A DNA stretch of 64,000 bases. Origin: Streptomyces sp. NBC_00239. GTDB taxonomy: Bacteria > Actinomycetota > Actinomycetes > Streptomycetales > Streptomycetaceae. The position numbers and the translations under genes were made by a program. This document shows positions 1 through 10,388 of this stretch, one piece after another. Below the pieces are notes generated by a model, which had not been told where the DNA came from, ran no database searches, and saw only the letters and a list, made by a program, of their open reading frames with translations. Where the stretch lies: positions 5,518,001-5,582,000 of the forward strand of contig NZ_CP108095.1 of NCBI RefSeq assembly GCF_036194065.1, given 5' to 3'. Position 1 is the stretch's first letter. Every line of letters starts with the position of its first letter.

Positions 1-700
1 CCAGCAGCCGGTCGCGGGTGAAGTGGCCGCTGATCAGGCCGCGGGAGAGCACGCCGTACGCCGTCACGCCGATGCCGAGTTCGCGGGCGGTGGGCAGGAT
101 CTCCGCCTCGATGCCGCGGGAGATCAGCGAGTACTCGATCTGCAGGTCCGCGATGGGGGCGACGGCCGCGGCCCGGCGCATGCTGTCGGCGCCGACCTCG
201 GAGAGTCCGATGTGCCGCACGTGCCCGGCCCGGACGGCGTCGGCGATCGCGCCGACGGTCTCCTCGATGGGGACCTCGGGGTCGACGCGGGCGATCCGGT
301 AGATGTCGATGTGGTCCCGGCCGAGCCGCTGGAGCGAGTAGGCGAGGAAGTTCCGCACGGCCTCGGGGCGGCCGTCGTAGCCCGTGAAGCCGCCTTCGAC
401 GGTGCGCAGCGCGCCGAACTTCACGCTGGTGAGCGCCTTGTCGCGGGCGGCGGCGGGGGCGGTGCGCAGGGCCTCGTTGATCAGGAGCTCGTTGTGCCCC
501 ATGCCGTAGAAGTCGCCGGTGTCGAGGAGCGTGATCCCTGCGTCGAGGGCGGCGTGGATGGTCGCGATCGACTCGGTGCGGTCGGCTTCCCCGTAGAGGG
601 CGGACATGCCCATGCAGCCGAGGCCCAGGGGGAAGACGGCGGGGCCGGTGGTGCCCAGGGTGCGGGAGGGGTGCGCGGGGCGAGTGGAGTGCGTGGTCAT
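1..700 (-). CDS. Aldo/keto reductase, 3' end outside window
   Basis: NAD(P)H-dependent oxidoreductase of the aldo/keto reductase superfamily. The first 233 residues are visible, and the C-terminal cofactor-binding part lies beyond the window edge. The start is ATG at 700, giving MTTHSTRPAHPSRTLG. Residues Asp60 (LLDTGDFYG), Tyr65 and Lys94 match three of the four AKR catalytic residues. The fourth, normally His in a 'YxxHRxDP' context, is Ala137 in YRIARVDP. A GLSEVG segment follows, as expected in the barrel. A perfect 17-bp inverted repeat lies 14 bp upstream. Substrate is unknown; the family assignment is secure. Confidence 0.9.
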   Translation of the reverse strand, partial: MTTHSTRPAHPSRTLGTTGPAVFPLGLGCMGMSALYGEADRTESIATIHAALDAGITLLDTGDFYGMGHNELLINEALRTAPAAARDKALTSVKFGALRTVEGGFTGYDGRPEAVRNFLAYSLQRLGRDHIDIYRIARVDPEVPIEETVGAIADAVRAGHVRHIGLSEVGADSMRRAAAVAPIADLQIEYSLISRGIEAEILPTARELGIGVTAYGVLSRGLISGHFTRDRLL

Positions 701-713
701 GCAACGAGGATGG

Positions 714-753
714 CATGACGACTGACAGATTTCAATATCTGTCAGTCGTCATG
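714..753. promoter_or_regulatory. Perfect 17-bp inverted repeat upstream of the aldo/keto reductase
   Basis: Arms 714-730 (CATGACGACTGACAGAT) and 737-753 are exact reverse complements around a 6-nt loop (ttcaat). The arms are about half A/T, unlike the surrounding sequence, which favours a protein-binding operator. It lies between the stop of the MFS gene and the start of the reductase. It could also end the MFS transcript, but no T-run follows on either strand. Confidence 0.65.
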
Positions 754-831
754 TGTTTCGTGACGTGTTTCGGCGACGCCCGTCGGGTGCTCGACGGCCG
801 CCCGACGCGCGAGGGGGAGGGTGTGGCGGGG

Positions 832-2274
832 TCAGCCGTGGGAGGCCCGGGCCTTGGCGGCCGGTTCGGCGGCCGCGAAGGCGCGGGCGGTGCGCTCCGC
901 GGTGGCGCGGGCCCAGGGGCCGCTGGTCGCGGCGCCGACGGCGAGGACCGCGAGCCCGCAGCCCGTGATGATCCACCAGGCCGGCCGGGCCGCCTCGGCG
1001 AACGGGCCCTCGGCGAGCCCCGCCGCCAGCACCGCGCCGATGACCGCCACGCCGAGCGTGCTCCCGGTCTGGCGGCTGGTGGAGGCCACGGCGGCCGCCA
1101 CGCCGGCCTGGGCGCGCGGCATCCCGGACACCGCGGTGTTGGTGATGGGCGCGTTGACCATGCCGAAGCCCAGGCCGAACAGGACGTAGCCCGTGAACAG
1201 CAGCGGCGTCGACGTCTCGGCGTCGAACGCGGCGAAGAGCACCCCGCTCGCCGCCATCGTCACCCCGGCGATCAACAGCGGCAGCCGGGGGCCCCGGCTG
1301 CCCACCAGCCGGCCCGACAGCGGGGCGACCAGGAAGGTCGGCGCGGCCATCGGCAGCATGAAGAGCCCGGCGTGCAGGGCGTCCAGGCCGCGGACCTCCT
1401 GGAGGTAGAGCGTGTTCAGGAACAGGAAGCCGGCCAGCGCGGCGAAGGCGCTCACCGCGATCACGGTCGCGCCGCTGAAGGGGGCGCTGCGGAAGAACCG
1501 CGGGTCGATCAGCGGTTCCGGGCGCCTCGGCTCGTACCGCAGCAGCGCCACGAGGGCGGCCACCGCGACGGCCGCGCAGCCGAGGATGAGCGGCGAACCC
1601 CAGCCCGCGACGGGCGCCTCGATGATCCCGTACGTCACCGAACCCAGCAGGGCCACGACGAGCAGCTGGCCGACGGGGTCGGCGCGGCGCGGCCGGGCGG
1701 CCCGGGACTCGGGCACGTACCGCAGGGTCAGCGCCAGGGCCACCAGCCCCACCGGCAGGTTCACCCAGAAAATGGAGCGCCAGCCGACCGAGTCCACGAG
1801 CAGGCCGCCGATCACCGGGCCGGCGGCCATCGATATGCCCACCACACCGCCCCAGACCCCGATGGCCCGGGCCCGCTCGCGCGGGTCGGTGAAGGTGTTG
1901 GTGATGATCGACATGGCGACCGGGTTGAGCATCGAGCCGCCCACCGCCTGCACCATCCGGAAGGCGATCAGCCAGCCGAGGCTCGGGGCGAGCGAGCACA
2001 GCACCGAGCCGGCCGTGAAGAGGACCAGGCCCACCGTGAACACCTTGCGGCGCCCGATCCGGTCGGCGGTGGAGCCCGCCAGCATCAGCAGCGAGGCCAG
2101 CACCAGCGTGTACGCGTCGATGGTCCACTGCATGCCCGCGACGGAGGCGTGCAGGTCGCTGCGCATCGCGGGCAGGGCCACGTTCAAGATCGTCGTGTCC
2201 AGGCTCACGATCAGCAGGCTCATGCAGCAGATCGCCAGGACCAGGAGGCGCCGCCGGGCGCTCAGCTCGGGCAT
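832..2274 (-). CDS. DHA2-type (14-TM) MFS drug exporter
   Basis: Proton-coupled multidrug efflux permease of the EmrB/QacA type, 480 residues, inner membrane. It begins with a hydrophobic helix containing LDTTILNVALP, the DHA2 motif D1, followed by GSTADRIGRRKVF, the MFS loop 2-3 motif A. Many further hydrophobic segments run to residue ~460. The start at 2274 has no Shine-Dalgarno sequence. A TACTAT hexamer sits 6 nt upstream, so the mRNA is probably leaderless. It is divergent from the dihydrouridine synthase gene. Substrate cannot be predicted. Confidence 0.9.
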   Translation of the reverse strand: MPELSARRRLLVLAICCMSLLIVSLDTTILNVALPAMRSDLHASVAGMQWTIDAYTLVLASLLMLAGSTADRIGRRKVFTVGLVLFTAGSVLCSLAPSLGWLIAFRMVQAVGGSMLNPVAMSIITNTFTDPRERARAIGVWGGVVGISMAAGPVIGGLLVDSVGWRSIFWVNLPVGLVALALTLRYVPESRAARPRRADPVGQLLVVALLGSVTYGIIEAPVAGWGSPLILGCAAVAVAALVALLRYEPRRPEPLIDPRFFRSAPFSGATVIAVSAFAALAGFLFLNTLYLQEVRGLDALHAGLFMLPMAAPTFLVAPLSGRLVGSRGPRLPLLIAGVTMAASGVLFAAFDAETSTPLLFTGYVLFGLGFGMVNAPITNTAVSGMPRAQAGVAAAVASTSRQTGSTLGVAVIGAVLAAGLAEGPFAEAARPAWWIITGCGLAVLAVGAATSGPWARATAERTARAFAAAEPAAKARASHG

Positions 2275-2280
2275 GCGTTG

Positions 2281-2286
2281 ATAGTA
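2281..2286 (-). promoter_or_regulatory. Putative -10 box, leaderless MFS transcript
   Basis: On the minus strand TACTAT lies exactly 6 nt before the ATG at 2274, which places the predicted transcript start at or next to the initiation codon. No clear -35 was identified. Confidence 0.4.
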
Positions 2287-2330
2287 CGCCTAACTAACGA
2301 ACCGGTCGGTGGATGGGCGACAATGGGGGG

Positions 2331-3473
2331 ATGACCACGCTCCCCGCCGCCCTGAAGATCGGCCCGCACACCGTGCAGCCGCCGGTGGTGCTCGCGCCCA
2401 TGGCCGGTATCACCAACGCTCCCTTCCGCACCCTCTGCCGCGAGTTCAGCGGCGGCAAGGGGCTGTTCGTGAGTGAAATGATCACCACACGGGCGCTGGT
2501 CGAGCGCAACGACAAGACCATGCAGCTGATCCACTTCGACGCGGCCGAGACCCCGCGCTCGATCCAGCTGTACGGGGTGGACCCGGTCACCGTCGGCAAG
2601 GCCGTGCGGATGATCGTCGAAGAGGACCGGGCCGACCACATCGACCTGAACTTCGGCTGCCCGGTCCCCAAGGTGACCCGCAAGGGCGGCGGCTCCGCCC
2701 TGCCCTACAAGCGGAACCTGCTGCGCGCCATCCTGAGCGAGGCCGTCGCCGGCGCCGGCGACCTGCCGGTGACGATGAAGATGCGCAAGGGCATCGACGA
2801 CGACCACCTGACCTACCTGGACGCCGGCCGGATCGCCGTGGAGGAGGGCGTCACCGCCATCGCCCTGCACGGACGCACCACCGCCCAGCACTACGGCGGC
2901 ACCGCCGACTGGGAGGCCATCGCCCGGCTCAAGGAGCACGTGCCCGAGATCCCGGTGCTCGGCAACGGGGACATCTGGTGCGCCGAGGACGCCCTGCGCA
3001 TGGTCCGCGAGACGGGCTGCGACGGCGTGGTCGTGGGCCGCGGCTGCCTGGGCCGCCCGTGGCTCTTCAACGACCTGGTGGCGGCCTTCGAGGGCCGGCC
3101 GCAGGACTACTACGCGCCGGGGCTCCGGGAGGTCGCCGCGGTCATGCTGCGGCACGCCACGCTGCTGGGGGAGTGGATCGGCGACGAGGCCCGCGGCGTG
3201 ATCGACTTCCGTAAGCACGTGGCCTGGTACCTCAAGGGCTTCTCGGTCGGTTCGGAGATGCGCAAGAAGCTGGCGGTGACCTCCTCCCTGGCCGAGCTCG
3301 ATGCTCATCTGAGCGAGCTCGATCTGGATCAGCCGTGGCCCGAGGGTGCGGACGGCCCGCGCGGCCGGACGTCCGGAAACAACCGAGTTGTCCTCCCGGA
3401 TGGCTGGCTGAAGGATCCGTACGACTGTGCCTGGGTGGGTGAAGAAGCCGAACTGGACACGTCCGGAGGCTGA
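2331..3473 (+). CDS. dusB: tRNA-dihydrouridine synthase (DusB-like)
   Basis: FMN-dependent reduction of specific uridines in tRNA to dihydrouridine; cytosolic, 380 residues. The N-terminus has the TIM-barrel start APMAGITNAPFR (22-33). The catalytic Cys110 sits in NFGCPVPKV, followed by the KGGGSAL loop. HGRTTAQHY and the C-terminal GNGDIW and GRGCLGRPW segments complete the FMN-binding face. ATG at 2331 is preferred over an in-frame ATG at 2313 because a run of G (Shine-Dalgarno-like) abuts it and MTTLPAALKIG is the usual family N-terminus. It is followed by a strong hairpin. Confidence 0.93.
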   Translation: MTTLPAALKIGPHTVQPPVVLAPMAGITNAPFRTLCREFSGGKGLFVSEMITTRALVERNDKTMQLIHFDAAETPRSIQLYGVDPVTVGKAVRMIVEEDRADHIDLNFGCPVPKVTRKGGGSALPYKRNLLRAILSEAVAGAGDLPVTMKMRKGIDDDHLTYLDAGRIAVEEGVTAIALHGRTTAQHYGGTADWEAIARLKEHVPEIPVLGNGDIWCAEDALRMVRETGCDGVVVGRGCLGRPWLFNDLVAAFEGRPQDYYAPGLREVAAVMLRHATLLGEWIGDEARGVIDFRKHVAWYLKGFSVGSEMRKKLAVTSSLAELDAHLSELDLDQPWPEGADGPRGRTSGNNRVVLPDGWLKDPYDCAWVGEEAELDTSGG

Positions 3474-3512
3474 ACGGCGGGCGTGATATGCGCCACGCAT
3501 GCGAGGGGTTGC

Positions 3513-3624
3513 GCTCAGATGAGCACACAAATCGCGGATCTACTTCTCAAAGGGTGGCACTGGGTGCCACCCTTTGTTCGTTCAAGGGTTGAACGCAAAT
3601 GTATCGATGATCGCTCAAGTGAGC
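3513..3624. promoter_or_regulatory. Paired GCTCA-N2-TGAGC palindromes upstream of ppdK
   Basis: Copies at 3513-3524 (spacer GA) and 3613-3624 (spacer AG, extended by one base pair to CGCTCA/TGAGCG). The first lies before and the second after the dus terminator. Candidate binding sites for a dimeric regulator of ppdK; the regulator is unknown. Confidence 0.4.
3549..3575 (+). terminator. Terminator hairpin after dus
   Basis: AAAGGGTGGCA (3549-3559) pairs perfectly with TGCCACCCTTT (3565-3575) over a 5-nt loop and is followed by a T-containing stretch. Confidence 0.8.
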
Positions 3625-3828
3625 GTAAACAAGCCTCAGCGGGCACCTCTCCATTCGGGATGTGAACGCTGGAACGCCTCTCTCACTACTCTTCAGTCAC
3701 TTTCGATCTGCTGGCGGACGGGTGGATGAAGCCTCATGACGACCGAGTGGACGTACCGAGACGCCTTCGATCTGGGTATGTTCCTCGCCGTCAGGGCAGC
3801 CACCCGAGTCCTCGAGGAGTCGAGACCC

Positions 3829-6537
<2,709 letters not shown>

Positions 6538-6545
6538 CCCCGCCG

Positions 6546-6569
6546 GGGCCGGCCGATCACGGCCGGCCC
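6546..6569 (+). terminator. Stem-loop just after ppdK
   Basis: GGGCCGGCC (6546-6554) and GGCCGGCCC (6561-6569) are perfectly complementary around a 6-nt loop, 9 nt after the ppdK stop. There is no T tract, as is common in Streptomyces terminators. Confidence 0.55.
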
Positions 6570-6631
6570 GCCACCCCCCGACCGCGCCCTCCCCGGGGAT
6601 CCCTGACACCTCGGGGCGGGGCGCACCCAAT

Positions 6632-6676
6632 CCGGAACCGCCGCAGGCTCCCTCACCGAGGCTGCGGCGGTTCCGG
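6632..6676 (+). terminator. Second stem-loop downstream of ppdK
   Basis: Perfect 15-bp arms at 6632-6646 (CCGGAACCGCCGCAG) and 6662-6676 with a 15-nt loop. Likely backup terminator. Confidence 0.5.
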
Positions 6677-7020
6677 TGCGTCCGGGGCCGGTACGACCGG
6701 CTCCGGCTGATCAATGGGAAACGGGAATTGAAACACCAGCAGGCGGCGGACGGATCCCCACCCGTCCGCCGCCTCCTGTCAATCTGCCGGACACGTCGGC
6801 GCATCCCAGTGCGACCGACCGCCAGGCTCCGCAAAGCCCCCCACGGCCTTCGCGGAGCGTTTCCGGTCGCCCCGGAGTGTGCCCGGCGGAGTACAGCATT
6901 TCGCTTGTCACGCCCCTGCCGAAAGGGGTTTCAACTGTGGCCGAAAGGGCGTGGTGACGTCCCGTGACGGTGTGCATACTCGTGGGGCGGGGGGATTGCG
7001 GTTGCACAGGTGGGGGTTCG

Positions 7021-8019
7021 GTGCTGCGTATCCATTTCACTGGAGTGGACCTGGCACGGGTGCGGATGGCAGGAAGACCCGATGCGTTGTGGGAAACGAT
7101 TCTGAGTTTCCATCGATTAAGAGACCGGCGGGATGTCCGACTGTTTGGTGAATGGCGTACGGAAACACGTACCCGGTTGAATGGTGAAACACGCCTCCTT
7201 GGCGCGTTGATACCTGCCCGCGGGTATTTCCCGGACTTCCTGACCCCCGGCGAGGGGCAGTACGGCATCGATCTCGGGCTGGACGCGCTCTCGGGGACGC
7301 GCGCCCACCGGATCCGCCGGGAGACCGGGCTGCTGGCCGCGGCCGGGCAGCCGCTGCCCGGCCGGGTGCGGGAGTTCGCCGAAGGCGGGGAGGGGCAGCT
7401 GCCGCGTCTCGTCTCGGAGCTGCGCCGGTACCACCGGGCGGCCGTGGAGCCGTACTGGACGCACATCCAGGCCCAGATCGAGGCGGAGCGGGCCGCACGC
7501 GGCCGCGCCCTGCTCGACGGCGGCGCGGACGAGCTGCTGGCCTCGCTGCCCTCGATGATGCGCTGGCGGGCACCGGTGCTGGAGTGCGACTACCCGGTCG
7601 ACCGGGACGTGCGGCTGCGCGGGCGGGGACTGCTGTTGCAGCCCTCGTTCTTCTGCCGGCGCACCGCGGTCACCCTCCAGGACCCGGACCTGCCGCCGGT
7701 GCTCGTCTATCCGGCGGCGGCCCAGCTCGCCTCGACGCGTACGGGCACGGATCAGGCGCGCCCGGAGGACTACCGCCAGCGGACCCTCGGGAAGCTGGTC
7801 GGGCACACGCGCTCGGTGGTCCTGCGGGCCATCGGGGACGGGGCCACCACCAGCGAGCTGGCCCGCCGGGCCGGGGTGTCCCTGGCCTCGGCCAGCCAGC
7901 ACGCCTGCGTGATGCGCGAGGCGGGCCTGGTGACCACGCTGCGGCACGGCAACGCCGTCCTGCACACGGTCACCCCGCTGGGCGCGGCCCTGCTGCGCGG
8001 TGGGGCGGTCGCCTCGTAA
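7021..8019 (+). CDS. Winged-helix (ArsR-like) transcriptional regulator with a TTA codon
   Basis: Predicted DNA-binding regulator, 332 residues. The C-terminal ~85 residues form an ArsR-type winged helix (TTSELARRAGVSLASASQH, then REAGLVTTLRHGNAVLHTVT). The N-terminal ~240 residues are not assigned to a known fold. GTG at 7021 follows a G-rich ribosome-binding stretch; an in-frame GTG at 6964 lacks one. The Leu codon at 7117-7119 is TTA, the rare codon that needs the developmentally controlled bldA tRNA. The first ~65 codons have unusually low third-position GC, while the rest is typical. It converges on phoX. Target genes unknown. Confidence 0.75.
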   Translation: MLRIHFTGVDLARVRMAGRPDALWETILSFHRLRDRRDVRLFGEWRTETRTRLNGETRLLGALIPARGYFPDFLTPGEGQYGIDLGLDALSGTRAHRIRRETGLLAAAGQPLPGRVREFAEGGEGQLPRLVSELRRYHRAAVEPYWTHIQAQIEAERAARGRALLDGGADELLASLPSMMRWRAPVLECDYPVDRDVRLRGRGLLLQPSFFCRRTAVTLQDPDLPPVLVYPAAAQLASTRTGTDQARPEDYRQRTLGKLVGHTRSVVLRAIGDGATTSELARRAGVSLASASQHACVMREAGLVTTLRHGNAVLHTVTPLGAALLRGGAVAS

Positions 8020-8070
8020 CGCGACACGGGCGGGACCCGGCGCCCCGGAGCGGGGCGCACGACAGCGCGG

Positions 8071-8107
8071 AAGGCCCCCCGCCGGGAACGTCCCGGCGGG
8101 GGGCCTT
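8071..8107. terminator. Bidirectional terminator
   Basis: Perfect 17-bp arms (8071-8087 AAGGCCCCCCGCCGGGA; 8091-8107) with a 3-nt loop, between two convergent genes. Confidence 0.85.
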
Positions 8108-8148
8108 CGCGGTTGCTCAGTTGCTCGGGCTCCTGAACCCCGGGTCGC

Positions 8149-9309
8149 TCAGGTGCGGAACGGGCCCGTCACCTCGTAGGTGATGCCGCCCGAGGAGCTG
8201 CCGCTGGTGCCGCGCTGGCTGGAGAAGTACAGCCGGTTGCCCGCGGGGGAGAAGGCCGGGCCGGTGATCTCGGAGGAGGACTGGCCGGTGACCCGCAGGA
8301 ACGGCGCGACCACGTCGTCCGGGGTGATCACGCAGATCTCCAGGTTGCCGCCGTCCTCGGCCACGTACAGGTCGCCGAAGGTGGAGCCGGTGACGTTGTC
8401 CACGCCGGTCAGCGGGGCGCCGCCGCCGACCACCAGGGAGTCGTCGTAGGCCAGTTCGTACGTGCTGTTCGCCAGGTTGAGCTGCCAGACCCGGTTGTCG
8501 CCCTTGGTGGTGAACCAGACGGTGTCGTTCGCGTAGTGGCAACCCTCGCCGCCGTTGAACTTCTTGGAGGCGGAGACCTGGCTGCGGGTCGCGGTCGGCG
8601 ATCCGTCCGGGTCCGGCACGTTCTGCCAGGTGAAGGAGCCGGAGGTGGCGGTGCCCGCGACCATCACCTGGAGGGTGCCGGAGGAGAGGTTGCCCCAGGT
8701 GGTGGGGAGGAAGCGGTAGAAGCAGCCGTTGGTCTCGTCCTCGGTCAGGTAGATCGCCCGGCGGACCGGGTCGGCGGCCGCGGCCTCGTGCTTGAACTTG
8801 CCCATCGCGGGGCGCTGCACGGCCGCGTTGACCCCGTACGGGTCGGTCTCGTAGACGAAGCCGAGGCTGACCTCCTCGCAGGACAGCCAGGTGTTCCACG
8901 GGGTCTTGCCGCCGGCGCAGTTCTGCCGGGTGTTGGACAGGATCCGGTAGGCGCCGGTGACCGTGCCCGCCGAGTTGAACTTCACCGCGCTCGCGCCGCC
9001 GGAGGGGTTGATCTCCGAGTTGGAGACGTAGATCCAGCCCGTGCCGTCGGCGAAACAGGCGCCGCCGTCGGGCGCGTTGTGCCAGGTGTACGAGGTGCCG
9101 GAGACGGTCTGCCCGGACCGGGCGATGACCCGGCTGCTGAAGCCGCCGGGCAGCATGATCCCGTTCGCGTCCGCCGCGCCGAGCGCCCCGTAGGGGCCCG
9201 GTCCGGGCTGGGCGGGAGCGGCGTAGGCCGCTCCGTGCATCAGGGTGCCGCCGAAGGCTGCGGCCGAGGTGCCGATGACGGCACCGCGCAGGAAGGTCCG
9301 ACGTTCCAC
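8149..9309 (-). CDS. PhoX-type alkaline phosphatase (DUF839), Tat-exported
   Basis: Extracellular phosphatase of the PhoX/DUF839 family, 386 residues. Such enzymes release phosphate from phosphoesters using Ca/Fe cofactors. The N-terminus carries a twin-arginine signal (ERRTFLRGAV, then a hydrophobic stretch and AYAAPA), indicating folded export. The body has the family repeats WHNAPDGGACF, GWIYVSNSE, WLSCEE, YLTEDETNGCFYRF and DNRVWQLNL. GTG at 9309 is chosen because GGAG lies at the right spacing and the product starts directly with the Tat motif; upstream GTGs at 9315 and 9339 are alternatives. I saw no clear PHO box upstream. Confidence 0.85.
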   Translation of the reverse strand: MERRTFLRGAVIGTSAAAFGGTLMHGAAYAAPAQPGPGPYGALGAADANGIMLPGGFSSRVIARSGQTVSGTSYTWHNAPDGGACFADGTGWIYVSNSEINPSGGASAVKFNSAGTVTGAYRILSNTRQNCAGGKTPWNTWLSCEEVSLGFVYETDPYGVNAAVQRPAMGKFKHEAAAADPVRRAIYLTEDETNGCFYRFLPTTWGNLSSGTLQVMVAGTATSGSFTWQNVPDPDGSPTATRSQVSASKKFNGGEGCHYANDTVWFTTKGDNRVWQLNLANSTYELAYDDSLVVGGGAPLTGVDNVTGSTFGDLYVAEDGGNLEICVITPDDVVAPFLRVTGQSSSEITGPAFSPAGNRLYFSSQRGTSGSSSGGITYEVTGPFRT

Positions 9310-9590
9310 GGTCACTCCAGGGGGAAGTGAGGCCCCCACGGGCAGGCCGGCCGCGGGGGTGGCGCGCCGAGGAACCTAGGGGCGCGGCATGACCGCCGAG
9401 GCAACGGTGCGTGACCGGTCGGGAACCGGCGGCCGTCCGGGACGCTTTTCCGCAGCGTTCGAAAAAAACGCCGAACGGCCGATGAGTCCGGAGCGAGCCG
9501 CCGGTCTACCCCTTCGTAAGCACCATGAGCACCACGCACCACGCACCAGGCTCCCCGCACCACGGAGCCGCCGAGAGAGACGAGAGCGCG

Positions 9591-9998
9591 ATGTCCGCCA
9601 CCATGATCTTCGTGAACCTGCCGGTCAAGGACCTGGCGGCCAGCCGGGCCTTCTGGGAGAAGGTCGGCTACTCCTTCAACCCGCAGTTCAGCGACGACAC
9701 CGCGGCCTGCCTGGTCATCAGCGACACGATCTACGCCATGCTGCTGACCGAGGCCAAGTTCAACGAGTTCAACAAGAAGGAGATCGCGGACACCACCCGC
9801 ACGTCCGCGGCGATCATCGCGCTGTCCGCCGACAGCCGGGAGAAGGCGGACGAGCTGGCCGGTGCCGCGCTGGCGGCCGGCGCCACCGAGGCCCGCCCCG
9901 CCGACGACTACGGCTTCATGTACGCCCGCTCCTTCGAGGACCTCGACGGCCACAACTGGGAGGTCTTCTGGATGGACCCGGCCCACGTCGAGGGCTGA
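9591..9998 (+). CDS. VOC (glyoxalase/bleomycin-resistance fold) protein
   Basis: A 135-residue protein with the vicinal-oxygen-chelate fold. It opens with IFVNLPVKDLAASRAFWEKVGY and ends with the strand DLDGHNWEVFWMDP, the two most conserved parts of the family. Members bind metals or small hydrophobic ligands; the substrate cannot be inferred. ATG at 9591 follows a purine-rich GAGACGAGAG stretch. It converges with nirD. Confidence 0.85.
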   Translation: MSATMIFVNLPVKDLAASRAFWEKVGYSFNPQFSDDTAACLVISDTIYAMLLTEAKFNEFNKKEIADTTRTSAAIIALSADSREKADELAGAALAAGATEARPADDYGFMYARSFEDLDGHNWEVFWMDPAHVEG

Positions 9999-10049
9999 TC
10001 CCCGCCGGCCCCGCGGGTCGCGGGGCCGTACGCGGGGCCGTACGGCCGC

Positions 10050-10388
10050 TCAGACGGCGGAGGTCGGCGCGGTCCGCACCCGGTAGGTGCGGACCGCCAC
10101 CCCGTCGTCGTCCAGGCAGCGCCCCGACTCCAGGTCGAAGCGCTGCTTGAGCAGCGGGGAGGCCACGAACGGCCGGCCCGCGGCGGAGCCGAGCAGCCCG
10201 CGGGAGAGCACCTGGGCGCCGGTGAAGGGGTCCTGGTTGCCGATGGCGTACGGGCGGCCGCCGCGGTCCACGAAGACCGCGGCCTGGCTGCCGTCGGGCA
10301 GCAGCGCCGCCACGCCCCGGCCGGGGGTCACCGCCGCCAGCTCGCAGACCGTCAGCCACATGTCGTCCAGGCAGAGTTCGATCGTCAT
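10050..10388 (-). CDS. nirD: Nitrite reductase small subunit NirD
   Basis: Rieske-like small subunit of the assimilatory NAD(P)H-nitrite reductase, 112 residues. It has the NirD fold (VCELAAVTPGRGVAALL, VFVDRGGRPYAIGNQDPFTGAQVLSRG, VASPLLKQRFDLESG) and, like typical NirD, lacks the Cys/His cluster ligands. Its ATG overlaps the nirB stop by 4 bp (ATGA), so translation is coupled. Last gene of the operon driven from the GlnR-box promoter. Confidence 0.93.
   Translation of the reverse strand: MTIELCLDDMWLTVCELAAVTPGRGVAALLPDGSQAAVFVDRGGRPYAIGNQDPFTGAQVLSRGLLGSAAGRPFVASPLLKQRFDLESGRCLDDDGVAVRTYRVRTAPTSAV

Larger units (their letters stand above)
3474..3828 (+). other. Intergenic region dus-ppdK with operator-like repeats and a terminator
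   Basis: No gene is supported here. The region is richer in A/T than its flanks. It holds the terminator hairpin at 3549-3575, two GCTCA-N2-TGAGC palindromes exactly 100 bp apart, and a third dyad, CGTTCAA-GGG-TTGAACG, at 3579-3595. The distal part presumably holds the ppdK promoter and leader. Confidence 0.6.
6538..7020 (+). other. Intergenic region after ppdK
   Basis: No convincing gene. The first half holds two stem-loops (6546-6569 and 6632-6676). From about 6700 to 7020 the sequence becomes less GC-rich and probably contains the promoter and leader of the downstream regulator, whose GTG is preceded by a GGTGGGGG ribosome-binding stretch. Confidence 0.5.

Noticed and set aside
23..2334. 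Long open frames on the plus strand across the aldo/keto reductase and MFS genes
   Set aside because: They are Gly/Arg/Ala-rich mirror frames typical of high-GC coding DNA. The minus-strand frames contain clear family motifs.
3483..3665. 60-codon ORF downstream of dus
   Set aside because: It runs through the terminator hairpin and regulatory dyads, and has poor third-position GC.
9310..9590. PHO box in front of phoX
   Set aside because: No pair of GTTCA-type direct repeats with 11-bp spacing was found; the A-run at ~9462-9468 is not a known PhoP element.
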